A DNA stretch of 16,098 nt from BTRG01 sp036986275 (GTDB lineage: Bacteria > Pseudomonadota > Gammaproteobacteria > Acidiferrobacterales > SZUA-150): positions 1 to 16,098 of the forward strand of contig BTRG01000056.1 of assembly GCA_036986275.1 (NCBI GenBank), read 5' to 3'. Made by a program: the position numbers and the translations under genes. The notes under the pieces were generated by a model. The model had not been told where the DNA came from. It searched no databases and saw only the letters and a program-made list of their open reading frames with translations. Shown in pieces: positions 1 to 7,443 of the stretch (positions are counted from its first letter, which is position 1; each line of letters begins with the position of its first letter).

Positions 1-458
1 CCAAATGGTACATCAATACCGTAACATTATGACTTTTATGTATATATTCGCTCATTCATACAGTTTACGCCGCAAGCGGCGGGGAATAGAACCCCAAGGG
101 ATTTAGGCAAGGCCTGGTTTTGCCACTTACTCGCGTCGCGGTGGCCCAGCTGTTGGAGCGATGGGGCAATTCCCACCAATTCATGGAACTTTAGGGCGTG
201 GTGCGGTAGATAAGGTGCTCAGTGGCGTGTGATCGCAACTCAAGTTCTCTTCCCGTCAACCGATAAAATTCGTGGATGGCAAGGTCGCCCGCGAGGCCGG
301 TCATCAGCATCATGGCTCACGATCAGGCTAAGAAGAGGGCGCTCTATTTGCGAGCACGCCCTTGAGGACCTCCAGCGGGATGGGGCCGAACGCAAGTCGC
401 CGGGTCATTAAATAAATCTTAATTAAAGAAGTGCTGAAAAGGATGATAGGGGTATTCT
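1..458. other. Gene-free left edge, possibly degraded mobile DNA
   Basis: No open frame here has a recognisable product. The visible structure is a GC-rich hairpin, CGCCGC-AA-GCGGCG at 68-81, which runs into GGGG...CCCC at 81-95. Such pairs often lie near the ends of insertion sequences, but I see no transposase and no matching terminal repeat. A 60-codon plus frame at 229-411 has no family resemblance. The last 40 bases are AT-rich and probably carry the promoter and ribosome site (AGGGG at about 448-452) of the response regulator that follows. Confidence 0.3.
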
Positions 459-899
459 ATGATGGCTAAAACAAATTTACCCAGAGTACTGTGTGTTGAC
501 GATGAGCCGAATATGCTGTCTGCTTTGCGCAGGCAGATGCGCTCCAAATTCAATATCGCCACCGCCAGTAGTGTTGAAGATGGCCTGGAGATTCTCAACA
601 ATCAGGGACCCTTTGATGTTGTGATTTCCGACTTTCGGATGCCGGACACGAATGGCGCGGAGTTTCTGCGGAAGGTCAAGGAGATTGACCCAACGGCGAC
701 GCGGATTTTGTTGACGGGTGAGGCCAATGTCGAGGAGATGCAGTCTGCGGTCAATGAAGGGCAGATTTATAAGGTTTTGCTCAAACCTTGTTCGCCGGAT
801 GATCTTCGCGAGGCCATGTCTGGAGCCGTTAAGCAGCACGTGGAGAAGAAGTCCGCCAACGAGCAGGTCGATGAACTGCTAAAGTCGTTGGCGCCGTAG
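459..899 (+). CDS. Stand-alone response regulator receiver-domain protein
   Basis: A 146-residue protein that is essentially one REC domain, so a phosphorylation-dependent cytoplasmic signalling protein. The acidic pocket is in VDDEP (Asp14, Asp15), the phospho-acceptor is Asp58 in SDFRMP, the switch threonine is Thr86 in LLTG, and the conserved lysine is Lys109 in LLKP. The sequence type (DDEPNML.ALRR) resembles the N-terminal receiver of RpfG/HD-GYP and related regulators, but no output domain follows: residues 120-146 form only a charged helical tail. It could act like CheY or Spo0F, or through a separate partner. The start ATG is doubled (459 and 462), with AGGGG upstream. No histidine kinase is adjacent, so the partner is unknown. 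Confidence 0.88.
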   Translation: MMAKTNLPRVLCVDDEPNMLSALRRQMRSKFNIATASSVEDGLEILNNQGPFDVVISDFRMPDTNGAEFLRKVKEIDPTATRILLTGEANVEEMQSAVNEGQIYKVLLKPCSPDDLREAMSGAVKQHVEKKSANEQVDELLKSLAP

Positions 900-1008
900 T
901 TTTGAGTTCGGCAACGCGGAGCTCGCTTATCTGTCCCTAAGCACCAATCTTCCAGAATGCCACCCGGGCCTCGTATGTCGGCTAGCGTTTTACGTGGGAA
1001 ACGAGCTC

Positions 1009-1194
1009 TTAGATATGCTCAACGAAAAATCCTTGAACGGACGAACAATACGAGAGAACTTCTGACGACGAAAAGACGAACGTGGCCGGTTCAATGAAAC
1101 AGGCTTCCCGGTTATTGCCGCGTTGAACGATATGATACGGTAAGCCCGGGAAGTACATCCGTGCCCGTCGAAGCATTGCAATTCCTTTATTCAT
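1009..1194 (-). pseudogene. RAYT (REP-associated tyrosine transposase) N-terminal remnant
   Basis: The first 36 or so residues (about 1194 down to 1087) match the start of IS200-like REP-associated transposases: RRARMYFPG, then LPYHIVQRGNNREACF. After that the resemblance is lost and the frame stops at 1009. The family's HUH histidine motif and catalytic tyrosine, expected further in, are absent, so the gene is dead. A strong ribosome site (GGAGGAG) still sits just upstream of the ATG, which suggests the truncation is not ancient. RAYTs are domesticated or semi-mobile enzymes that spread palindromic REP elements. Palindromic repeats elsewhere in the window (2632-2702, 8264-8652) may be their products, but the link is inferred. 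The rest of the 900-1405 gap holds only the hairpin and promoter listed separately. Confidence 0.7.
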
Positions 1195-1258
1195 CTTGCT
1201 CCTCCCTCGGTCATACAGGCTGTCGGTACTGTCATGCTCACTGTGTCATCTTTACCGA

Positions 1259-1276
1259 GTACAAGTCTCCTTGTAC
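1259..1276. promoter_or_regulatory. 7-bp inverted repeat upstream of sgaA
   Basis: GTACAAG (1259-1265) and CTTGTAC (1270-1276) form a perfect dyad with a TCTC loop, followed by ATTTTTAC. It lies about 70 bases upstream of the proposed sgaA -35 box. It could be an operator or a weak terminator for leftward-gap transcription. The sequence does not decide between these. Confidence 0.3.
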
Positions 1277-1344
1277 ATTTTTACAGGGTTTGTGATGAAA
1301 TCGTGGGCGCTATTTGCATAATCATTACTCCCACCCGGATTAAC

Positions 1345-1373
1345 TTGCAAACGAATGTTGTGATTCCTACAAT
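1345..1373 (+). promoter_or_regulatory. Sigma70-type promoter of sgaA
   Basis: A -35 box TTGCAA (1345-1350) and a -10 box TACAAT (1368-1373) are separated by exactly 17 bases, matching the consensus at 4/6 and 5/6 positions. Transcription would start near 1380, giving a leader of about 25 bases that contains the AGGT ribosome site before the ATG at 1406. This is a sequence match only. Confidence 0.5.
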
Positions 1374-1405
1374 GCCGGAACAATAATTAAGTCCAGGTAC
1401 TGATA

Positions 1406-2584
1406 ATGACGCAGAGTTTCAATCCCACGCCAAGAGCCTTGATGGGCCCCGGTCCGTCAGATGTGCACCCGCGCGTATTGTCAGCGCTGGGCCGACCCAC
1501 CATTGGCCACCTTGACCCCGAGTTTGTGTCGATGATGGATGAGGTTAAGGGTCTGTTGCAATATGCCTTTCAGACCAAAAACGAATTAACCATCCCGGTG
1601 TCGGCACCGGGTTCTGCCGGTATGGAAACCTGTTTTGTCAATATGATTGAACCGGGAGACAAGGTTGTCGTCTGCCAGAACGGGGTCTTCGGCGGACGTA
1701 TGAAAGAAAATGTCGAACGCATGGGTGCTGTAGCGATCATGGTCGAGGACGAATGGGGTAAACCTGTTGACCCGCAAAAAGTGGAAGACGCCATGAAGGC
1801 CAATACCGATACCCGGGCTGTCGCCTTCGTTCACGCAGAAACGTCAACCGGTGCGGCATCGGATATTAAAACCCTGTGTGATATTGCCCACAAACACGAT
1901 TGTATAACCATCGTCGATACCGTGACATCACTGGCAGGCAGCGAACTGCGTGTGGATGAATGGGGCGCGGATGCCGTGTATTCAGGCACCCAGAAATGCC
2001 TGTCGTGCACACCGGGTATCTCGCCTGTCACCATGAGCGAGCGGGCCGTCGAAATTATCAAGAATCGTAAAACCCGGGTACAGAGCTGGTTTCTCGACCT
2101 GAATCTGGTCATGGGTTATTGGGGGGCCAGCAGCAAACGCGCCTATCATCACACCGCGCCTATCAATGCCCTGTATGCCTTGCACGAATCACTGCTGATG
2201 TTGCAGCAAGAGGGCCTGGAAAAAGCATGGCAACGTCATATGAATAATCACCAGGTTTTACGTGCCGGTTTTGAGGCCATGGGTCTCGAATTTATCGTCG
2301 AGGAAAAATACCGCTTACCGCAATTGAACTCGGTGACCATTCCAAAAGGAATCGATGAAGCACAAGTGCGCACCCGATTATTGAAGGAATTCAACCTGGA
2401 GATCGGTGCCGGCCTTGGTGCCCTGGCGGGCAAGGTCTGGCGTATCGGATTAATGGGCTACAGTAGTCGAGCCGAAAACATCATGCTTTGTCTGAGTGCA
2501 TTGGAGGCGATACTGAGTGATATCGGAGCAGATATTAATAAGGGCGTAGCCGTCGCCGCTGCTCAGAAACAGATGGGCGCATAA
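1406..2584 (+). CDS. sgaA: Serine-glyoxylate aminotransferase (class V)
   Basis: A PLP enzyme of 392 residues, the usual length for the family. It transfers the amino group of serine to glyoxylate, giving hydroxypyruvate and glycine, a core step of the serine cycle. Visible hallmarks are the N-terminal GPGPSDVHPRVL, SAPGSAGMET at about 66-75, the cofactor aspartate Asp171 in IVDTVTSLAG, and the Schiff-base Lys197 in YSGTQKCLS. The nearby family of alanine-glyoxylate and purine-catabolism aminotransferases is close, so specificity rests partly on context: the convergent operon encodes malyl-CoA lyase and malate-CoA ligase, the partners of Sga in the serine cycle. The ATG has AGG 8-10 bases upstream and a good promoter at 1345-1373. 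A terminator follows the gene. Confidence 0.88.
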   Translation: MTQSFNPTPRALMGPGPSDVHPRVLSALGRPTIGHLDPEFVSMMDEVKGLLQYAFQTKNELTIPVSAPGSAGMETCFVNMIEPGDKVVVCQNGVFGGRMKENVERMGAVAIMVEDEWGKPVDPQKVEDAMKANTDTRAVAFVHAETSTGAASDIKTLCDIAHKHDCITIVDTVTSLAGSELRVDEWGADAVYSGTQKCLSCTPGISPVTMSERAVEIIKNRKTRVQSWFLDLNLVMGYWGASSKRAYHHTAPINALYALHESLLMLQQEGLEKAWQRHMNNHQVLRAGFEAMGLEFIVEEKYRLPQLNSVTIPKGIDEAQVRTRLLKEFNLEIGAGLGALAGKVWRIGLMGYSSRAENIMLCLSALEAILSDIGADINKGVAVAAAQKQMGA

Positions 2585-2631
2585 TAGGCGCGCTACCTGT
2601 ACTTCAGAAAACAACAGTTATCCGTAGTACA

Positions 2632-2702
2632 TGTAGGGTGGGCATTGCCCACCTTTTTTCTCAATCTCCGTATTTTCTTTGGTGGGCAATGCCCACCCTA
2701 CA
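2632..2702. repeat. REP-like perfect inverted repeat between sgaA and mtkB
   Basis: Two 22-base arms (2632-2653 and 2681-2702) are exact reverse complements, 27 bases apart. Each arm is itself a palindrome, GGTGGGCA-T-TGCCCACC, flanked by TGTAG. This paired, head-to-head palindrome layout is typical of REP/BIME elements spread by RAYT transposases, and this GTGGGCA core is, from memory, a common intergenic repeat in proteobacteria. It fills the space between two convergent transcription units. Confidence 0.75.
2637..2659 (+). terminator. Intrinsic terminator of sgaA
   Basis: The left arm of the inverted repeat folds as an 8-bp GC-rich stem (GGTGGGCA / TGCCCACC) with a one-base centre and is followed directly by six T residues, the form of a rho-independent terminator 50 bases after the sgaA stop. 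The right arm read on the minus strand is followed by AAAG, so it lacks a U-tract. For mtkB the element would be at most a stability hairpin. Confidence 0.6.
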
Positions 2703-2765
2703 GGATTCCAGGTCTCTTATATGACGGCATTCGCAGCAAGCTGCGTGGACACAACCCCAGAGAAA

Positions 2766-3674
2766 TTAAACCGCTTCTGCCTGTTTCGTTGTTTCAGGCT
2801 TTAATTGCGACAATACTTTCTCTACAGTCTCGCCAATATCGGCGGGATTACGCACAACATACATACCGAGTTCTTCCATGCGATTCATTTTTACCTCGGC
2901 AGTATCGGCATCACCTGAAATTAATGCACCGGCATGACCCATTCTGCGGCCCGGGGGTGCTGAAATTCCAGCGACAAAACTGATAATCGGTTTGCTCATG
3001 TTTGTCTTTGCCCACAGAGCGGCATCCACTTCCTGGGGACCCCCGATCTCACCGATCATAACCACCGCATCCGTTTCCGGATCGTTCTCGAAAGCATTCA
3101 ACACTGTAATAAAATCACAACCATTAACGGGATCGCCACCAATACCAACACTGGTGGACTGCCCCAGGCCTCGCTCGGTCATTTGTTCAACCGCCTCATA
3201 ATTCAAGGTCCCCGAGCGCGACACCACACCGATACGGCCGGGTTTATAGATATGTGATGGCATAATGCCCACCTTGCATTCACCAGGCGTAATAATACCG
3301 GGAGTATTCGGACCGACGATAATGGCTTCATGACCGATGAGATAACGTTTTACACGCACCATGTCCTGAACCGGTATACCATCGGCAATGACCACGATAA
3401 TTTTAATGTGGGCATCGATGGCCTCCATGATGGCATCGGCGGCAAAGGCTGGTGGCACGAAAATAGCGGAAACATCGGCACCGGTTTCCTGTACCGCGGC
3501 CTCCACGGTATGAAATACTGGCAAACCAAGATGGGTGCTCCCGCCCTTACCAGGCGTTACACCGCCCACCACCTGCGTCCCCCCTTTTATGGCTTCCTCA
3601 GCATGAAACGAGGCATGTTGCCCGGTAAATCCCTGGAAAATAACTTTTGAATTTTTTCCAACAAACACGCTCAT
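2766..3674 (-). CDS. mtkB: Malate-CoA ligase (malate thiokinase) subunit alpha
   Basis: The 302-residue SucD-type subunit binds CoA and carries the phosphohistidine that passes phosphate between ATP, acyl phosphate and CoA. Visible motifs are GFTGQHASFHAEEAI (15-29), GGVTPGKGG (37-45), GPNTPG (121-126), SRSGTLNYE (152-160) and RRMGHAGALISG with the active-site His247. Several stretches follow the malate rather than the succinate enzyme as I recall the MtkB sequence: FAADAIMEA, IPVQDMVRVKRYL and IGEIGGPQE. With MtkA it makes malyl-CoA from malate, ATP and CoA. The ATG overlaps the mtkA stop by one base (TAATG), so translation is coupled. Succinyl-CoA synthetase alpha is the alternative, but the adjacent malyl-CoA lyase argues against it. 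Confidence 0.88.
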   Translation of the reverse strand: MSVFVGKNSKVIFQGFTGQHASFHAEEAIKGGTQVVGGVTPGKGGSTHLGLPVFHTVEAAVQETGADVSAIFVPPAFAADAIMEAIDAHIKIIVVIADGIPVQDMVRVKRYLIGHEAIIVGPNTPGIITPGECKVGIMPSHIYKPGRIGVVSRSGTLNYEAVEQMTERGLGQSTSVGIGGDPVNGCDFITVLNAFENDPETDAVVMIGEIGGPQEVDAALWAKTNMSKPIISFVAGISAPPGRRMGHAGALISGDADTAEVKMNRMEELGMYVVRNPADIGETVEKVLSQLKPETTKQAEAV

Positions 3675-4843
3675 TATGCTTTCTCTTTAATCACTTCGAC
3701 TATTTTTTTTGCTGCAATATCCAGTTTTGCTGCCTTGATATATTCCAAACCCGATTCTTCCAATATGACCCAGCCCTGTTCGACGTTTGTACCCGCCAGT
3801 CTGACAACAACCGGTACCCTGATCTCCTGGTCGCGTATGGCCTGTACTATCCCCTTTGCTATCCAGTCACAGCGATTGATTCCGGCAAAAATATTCAGCA
3901 GGATTCCTTTGACATTCGGGTCTTCGAGCACGATACGGAAAGCGTTTGCAATTTTTTCCGGGGACGCGCCTCCTCCCACATCAAGGAAATTTGCCGGACG
4001 CCCTCCATGTAGCGCTATTGAATCCATTGTCGCCATGGCCAGCCCGGCGCCATTTACGATGCAACCAACGTTTCCATCCAGGGCGATATAATTCAAACCG
4101 TGCCCCGACGCATCGATTTCCTTGGGGTCTTCTTCATCAAAATCACGGAGGTCGGTAATGTTAGGGTGACGAAAAAGTGCATTATCGTCAAAGGTCATTT
4201 TTGCATCCAGTGCCACCAGTTTATCGCCTTCAACCTGTGCTAATGGATTAATTTCCGCAAGCAAGGCATCCTTGTCACGAAAACATCGGTAAAAACGTTT
4301 CATCAATTTCACACCGGTCTGCATATGTTTATCCACTAGACCGATACGTGCGCATACCTTGCGGCATTGAAACTCATGAAGACCTACCGCGGGATCGATG
4401 ATTTCCTTGATTACTTTTTCCGGAGTCTCGCGGGCCACTTCCTCAATATCCATGCCCCCCGATGACGAGGCAATCAGGGTGATGCGTTGGGAAGCACGAT
4501 TAATTACCAATCCCAGATAAAACTCTTTTTCGACATTAAAGGCTTGTTCAACCAATACACGTTGAACCAGATGCCCATTATTGTCAGTCTGAGGTGTCAC
4601 CAGCCTGGAACCTATCATCTGATCCGATAACTTCTGAACTTCCTCGATTGAACCAGCGAATTTTATCCCGCCACCCTTGCCACGGCTGCCGGCATGGATT
4701 TGCGCTTTCACCACCCAGCGTGAACCGCCTAACTCTTCGGCAACAGAGCCGGCATGGCTGATGGTATGGGCAACCCGTCCCGCCGGAACCGGTACGTCAT
4801 AATTTTTTAGAAGTTCCTTTGTCTGATATTCGTGAATATTCAA
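3674..4843 (-). CDS. mtkA: Malate-CoA ligase (malate thiokinase) subunit beta
   Basis: The 389-residue SucC-type, ATP-grasp subunit matches the family's usual length. The ATP-grasp region contains VVKAQIHAGSRGKGGGIK (44-61). Metal and phosphate residues lie in EINP (197-200) and ALDAKM (211-216). The C-terminal ligase half has GCIVNGAGLAMATMD (260-274), FLDVGGGAS (286-294) and VRLAGTN (347-353). The start codon is TTG at 4843. It is chosen because it gives the family's MNIHEYQ start and has AGGA seven bases upstream, and no better start lies upstream. The gene follows mcl after a 63-base gap that contains a perfect inverted repeat. Its role is in the serine cycle or, run in reverse, ATP-yielding release of malate from malyl-CoA. 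Confidence 0.87.
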   Translation of the reverse strand: MNIHEYQTKELLKNYDVPVPAGRVAHTISHAGSVAEELGGSRWVVKAQIHAGSRGKGGGIKFAGSIEEVQKLSDQMIGSRLVTPQTDNNGHLVQRVLVEQAFNVEKEFYLGLVINRASQRITLIASSSGGMDIEEVARETPEKVIKEIIDPAVGLHEFQCRKVCARIGLVDKHMQTGVKLMKRFYRCFRDKDALLAEINPLAQVEGDKLVALDAKMTFDDNALFRHPNITDLRDFDEEDPKEIDASGHGLNYIALDGNVGCIVNGAGLAMATMDSIALHGGRPANFLDVGGGASPEKIANAFRIVLEDPNVKGILLNIFAGINRCDWIAKGIVQAIRDQEIRVPVVVRLAGTNVEQGWVILEESGLEYIKAAKLDIAAKKIVEVIKEKA

Positions 4844-4872
4844 ACTGAATTCCTCGTTTTGAGCGCCCCTTC

Positions 4873-4898
4873 ATATTTGGGAAATCGGCGCCAAATAT
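4873..4898 (-). promoter_or_regulatory. Intercistronic hairpin between mcl and mtkA
   Basis: ATATTTGG (4873-4880) and CCAAATAT (4891-4898) are a perfect 8-bp inverted repeat with a 10-base loop. They lie wholly in the 63-base gap between the mcl stop and the mtkA TTG. There is no U-tract after it. It could be a segmental mRNA stability hairpin or a protein-binding dyad. Confidence 0.4.
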
Positions 4899-4906
4899 AT
4901 AGTTGC

Positions 4907-5866
4907 CTATCTTGAAGCTATTTGGTCTGACTTGTCTACCAGTACGCGTGCTTGTCTGACTGATGCGGCGTCAATCAATCGTCCGTCAAGTGTAACCGCC
5001 CCCTTCCCTTCTTTTGCTGCTTGTTCCATCGCCTCCAATATACGACGTGCCCGATCTACCTCTGGTTCAGGTGGCGTAAACACTTCATTGGCCAACGCAA
5101 TCTGGGAGGGATGTATCGCCCATTTGCCTTCGACTCCGAGGGCTGCCACCGACCGTGCAACCGATAGATAACCGTCGGTATCTGTAATATTGCCAAACGG
5201 GCCATCGATAGGCCGTAGGCCATAAGCGCGACAGGCCACTACCATCCGCGAAAGCGCAAAGTGCCATTGATCCCCCCAATGGCGTTGTCGCTTACCATTC
5301 TCATCCGTATCAGTCAAAATGGCGTAATCGGGATTCGCACCCCCCATTTGAGTCGTGCGTGCCTGGGTAGAGGCGGCGTAATCCGCCACGCCGAATACCA
5401 TCGCTTCCAGCCTTTCCGGACAGGTTTGTGCGATTTGCTCGACATTGGCCATGCCCAATGCGGTTTCAATCAGTACATGGATATTTATCGGCTCAAGATT
5501 CATTGCCGACTCGATCTGTTCCAGCATTGTCGTGACATATAAAATATCTGACGGCGTCCCAACCTTGGGTATCAGAATCGTATCCAGCTTGTCGCCCGCC
5601 TGTTCAACCACATCAACTATATCTCGATAACAATAATGGGTATCCAGGCCATTGATGCGCACGGACACCGAACACTGCGACCAGTTATAGGAATTCAGAG
5701 CGGAAATCACATTCTTCCGTGCCTGTTCCTTATCATCGGGAGCGACCGCGTCTTCAAGATCGAGGAATACGAGATCGGCGCCAGCAGTAGGCGCTTTTTC
5801 AAGCATACGGGGATTGCTTCCAGGTACAGCGAGTTCGCTTCGATGTAACCGATTTCTGACGGCCAT
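4907..5866 (-). CDS. mcl: Malyl-CoA lyase (HpcH/HpaI-CitE family)
   Basis: A cytoplasmic, metal-dependent TIM-barrel lyase of 319 residues. It cleaves malyl-CoA to acetyl-CoA and glyoxylate, and the reaction is reversible. Family marks are the N-terminal RSELAVPGSNPRMLEKA, FLDLEDAVAPDDK (34-46), VSVRING with Arg70, ILIPKVG (97-103), the metal-ligand region VLIETALGM (131-139), FGVADYAAS (158-166), and the C-terminal cap IHPSQI (251-256) that closes over the CoA. Position as first gene of mcl-mtkA-mtkB, and the sgaA gene opposite, support malyl-CoA over citramalyl-CoA or citrate as substrate. Some homologues also act on beta-methylmalyl-CoA, which cannot be excluded. The ATG has AGGGC about seven bases upstream. 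Confidence 0.88.
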   Translation of the reverse strand: MAVRNRLHRSELAVPGSNPRMLEKAPTAGADLVFLDLEDAVAPDDKEQARKNVISALNSYNWSQCSVSVRINGLDTHYCYRDIVDVVEQAGDKLDTILIPKVGTPSDILYVTTMLEQIESAMNLEPINIHVLIETALGMANVEQIAQTCPERLEAMVFGVADYAASTQARTTQMGGANPDYAILTDTDENGKRQRHWGDQWHFALSRMVVACRAYGLRPIDGPFGNITDTDGYLSVARSVAALGVEGKWAIHPSQIALANEVFTPPEPEVDRARRILEAMEQAAKEGKGAVTLDGRLIDAASVRQARVLVDKSDQIASR

Positions 5867-6302
5867 AAACTGCCCTGCAAAAAAACTATGACTCTAAAAA
5901 AAACAGAAAACTTTATTATTGTTTTCTAATGGGGGAGCAAGACTACCCCAGCAGATGGAATCGAACAAGCTGGGACTGCTTTTCGCCGGAAACCCGGTTC
6001 ATTTTCATCGCTATGTTCCTGATTATTAAATATTACAGATCTGATTCTTCACGGTATCCAATAGGGCGCCGTGAATAATGGAACGTCGCGCCAGGCCTCC
6101 ATTCGCTGTTGGCCATTGTTCCAGATTTACATCTTTGCTATTTTGGCCGAGTTATGAAATAGCATCTACATAAATGCGGTCGCACCATTCACACCCTGTT
6201 CCGTTGAACGTTAGTGAATCGGCGTTAACCTGTGCTTCCGTACTAATCCTATTTTCTTTTTCCTAGTTTTTGAAAGCCATATGGCTTCGAAGGATTATTG
6301 CT
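5867..6302. other. Divergent intergenic region, mcl / methyltransferase
   Basis: The region has no supported gene. It must carry the promoters of the leftward mcl operon and the rightward methyltransferase. Near mcl, an AT-rich dyad AGAAAAC (5905-5911) / GTTTTCT (5921-5927) lies about 40-60 bases before the mcl start. Near the methyltransferase, a 14-base perfect palindrome AAGCCATATGGCTT (6274-6287) sits directly before its ribosome site. The middle, about 5930-6260, shows nothing I can assign. I found no tRNA or riboswitch. Confidence 0.45.
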
Positions 6303-7130
6303 ATGTATGATTTGCTATATGATATTTCCCAGCGTCCTGCGCCTTTTTCTCGCTACACCGCCAAGGAGTTATGGACTCGCCCCCACCTTGCTCGGCAGAT
6401 GCTGGGCCTTCATCTTAACCAGGAAACTGATCTTGCCTCACGGCGATTTGAGGCTATCGACAATGTAGTCAAGTGGATTGACGCACAAGTTGGCCTATCT
6501 GAGAAACTTGTGTGCGACCTTGGTTGTGGGCCAGGACTCTATACTCAGCGATTCGCAGCTAGAGGCGCAGAAGTAACTGGCGTGGATTTTTCAGCGCACT
6601 CATTAGAGTACGCCAAGACTCAGGCTAAGCGGTCAATTCACTATATTGAGGCTGATTACCTGTCAGACGATCTGCCTACTGGTTTCGATGTGGTAACACT
6701 GATCTATACCGACCTTTGTGTTCTCTCGCCAGAGCAAAGAAATACCTTGCTGGGTCGGATACATGAAATGCTTAATCCTGGCGGGCAGATTGTCATTGAT
6801 GTTGCTGGGACCGGTTCTCTTGTGGATAAGCAAGAGTTGACCACCATAGAGAATCGCTTAATGGACGGTTTCTGGGCAGCAGGTGACTATGTCGGAATTC
6901 AGCGTACCTTCATCTACCCAGAGAAGTGTCTCTCGCTTGATCGCTATTTGATCGTTGAGCCTGGTGAAACATGGCAGATCTACAACTGGTTCCAGCACTT
7001 CACACCAGAGACCATAGAGGCAGAGTTGAAAGGCGTTGGTTTCGAGGTCGATGAAATGGTTGGAGGATTGAGCTGGGAGCCGCTGAAACCGGAAAGCAAA
7101 ATTATCGGCATCGTCGCCAGTGTGGTGTAG
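6303..7130 (+). CDS. Class I SAM-dependent methyltransferase, substrate unknown
   Basis: The protein has 275 residues. The Rossmann-type SAM site is clear: motif I VCDLGCGPGLY (70-80), the acidic end of strand 2 in VTGVDFS (91-97), IEADYL (115-120) for motif II/III, and LNPGGQIVIDV (157-167) for the post-motif strand. The N-terminal part (ELWTRPHLARQML...DLASR, about 22-47) matches a methyltransferase subfamily I remember mainly from Firmicutes, which suggests transfer but is not proof. The start is set at ATG 6303 because AAGGA lies eight bases upstream. An upstream in-frame TTG at 6270 lacks such a site. Neighbours face away on both sides, so it is probably a single-gene unit. Its substrate cannot be told from the sequence. 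Confidence 0.82.
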   Translation: MYDLLYDISQRPAPFSRYTAKELWTRPHLARQMLGLHLNQETDLASRRFEAIDNVVKWIDAQVGLSEKLVCDLGCGPGLYTQRFAARGAEVTGVDFSAHSLEYAKTQAKRSIHYIEADYLSDDLPTGFDVVTLIYTDLCVLSPEQRNTLLGRIHEMLNPGGQIVIDVAGTGSLVDKQELTTIENRLMDGFWAAGDYVGIQRTFIYPEKCLSLDRYLIVEPGETWQIYNWFQHFTPETIEAELKGVGFEVDEMVGGLSWEPLKPESKIIGIVASVV

Positions 7131-7443
7131 GCATCGCCGTCGTTTTATCTTTGAAAGGGAAAGGGGTCACCACCGTCTCTGTATGTTTAGCAGGCCTGCC
7201 CCGTTCCATCTGCCCCAGTTTGATACCGTATTGTTGTTCAATCTGTTGCCGGAATCGGTCATCCCCGATCGGTTAGTAATTATTTCCAGATGCAGGGCCG
7301 TGCCTAAAATTTAATCCCTCCGTTCCCTTGTCAAGTTTCCAATGTATCAACAGACATTTATTGACACCTACAGCAAAGTGGCCTTTGCCAACAGGTGACG
7401 TTTCGTTAAGAATTTGTATGGTCAACACCAGACAATTAAGACT
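7131..7443. other. Gene-free gap between convergent genes
   Basis: This 313-base stretch separates the methyltransferase from the convergent cell-wall hydrolase. Short frames here resemble nothing known. A small hairpin GCAAAG-TGGC-CTTTGC (7373-7388) lies about 55 bases past the hydrolase stop but has no U-tract. I see no strong terminator. Confidence 0.35.

Noticed and set aside
120..195. Short plus frame ending in RWGNSHQF..., resembling the start of MazE/AbrB antitoxins
   Set aside because: Only the WGNS string fits. The family continuation is missing, the frame stops at once, and no toxin gene follows.
3674..4843. Succinyl-CoA synthetase sucCD
   Set aside because: The fold is shared, but MtkB-like stretches in the alpha subunit and the adjoining malyl-CoA lyase and opposing sgaA favour malate-CoA ligase. 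No sucAB or other TCA genes are nearby.
5930..5990. Possible tRNA fragment (GTTCGATTCC-like string on the minus strand)
   Set aside because: No acceptor stem, anticodon arm or D-loop can be built around it.
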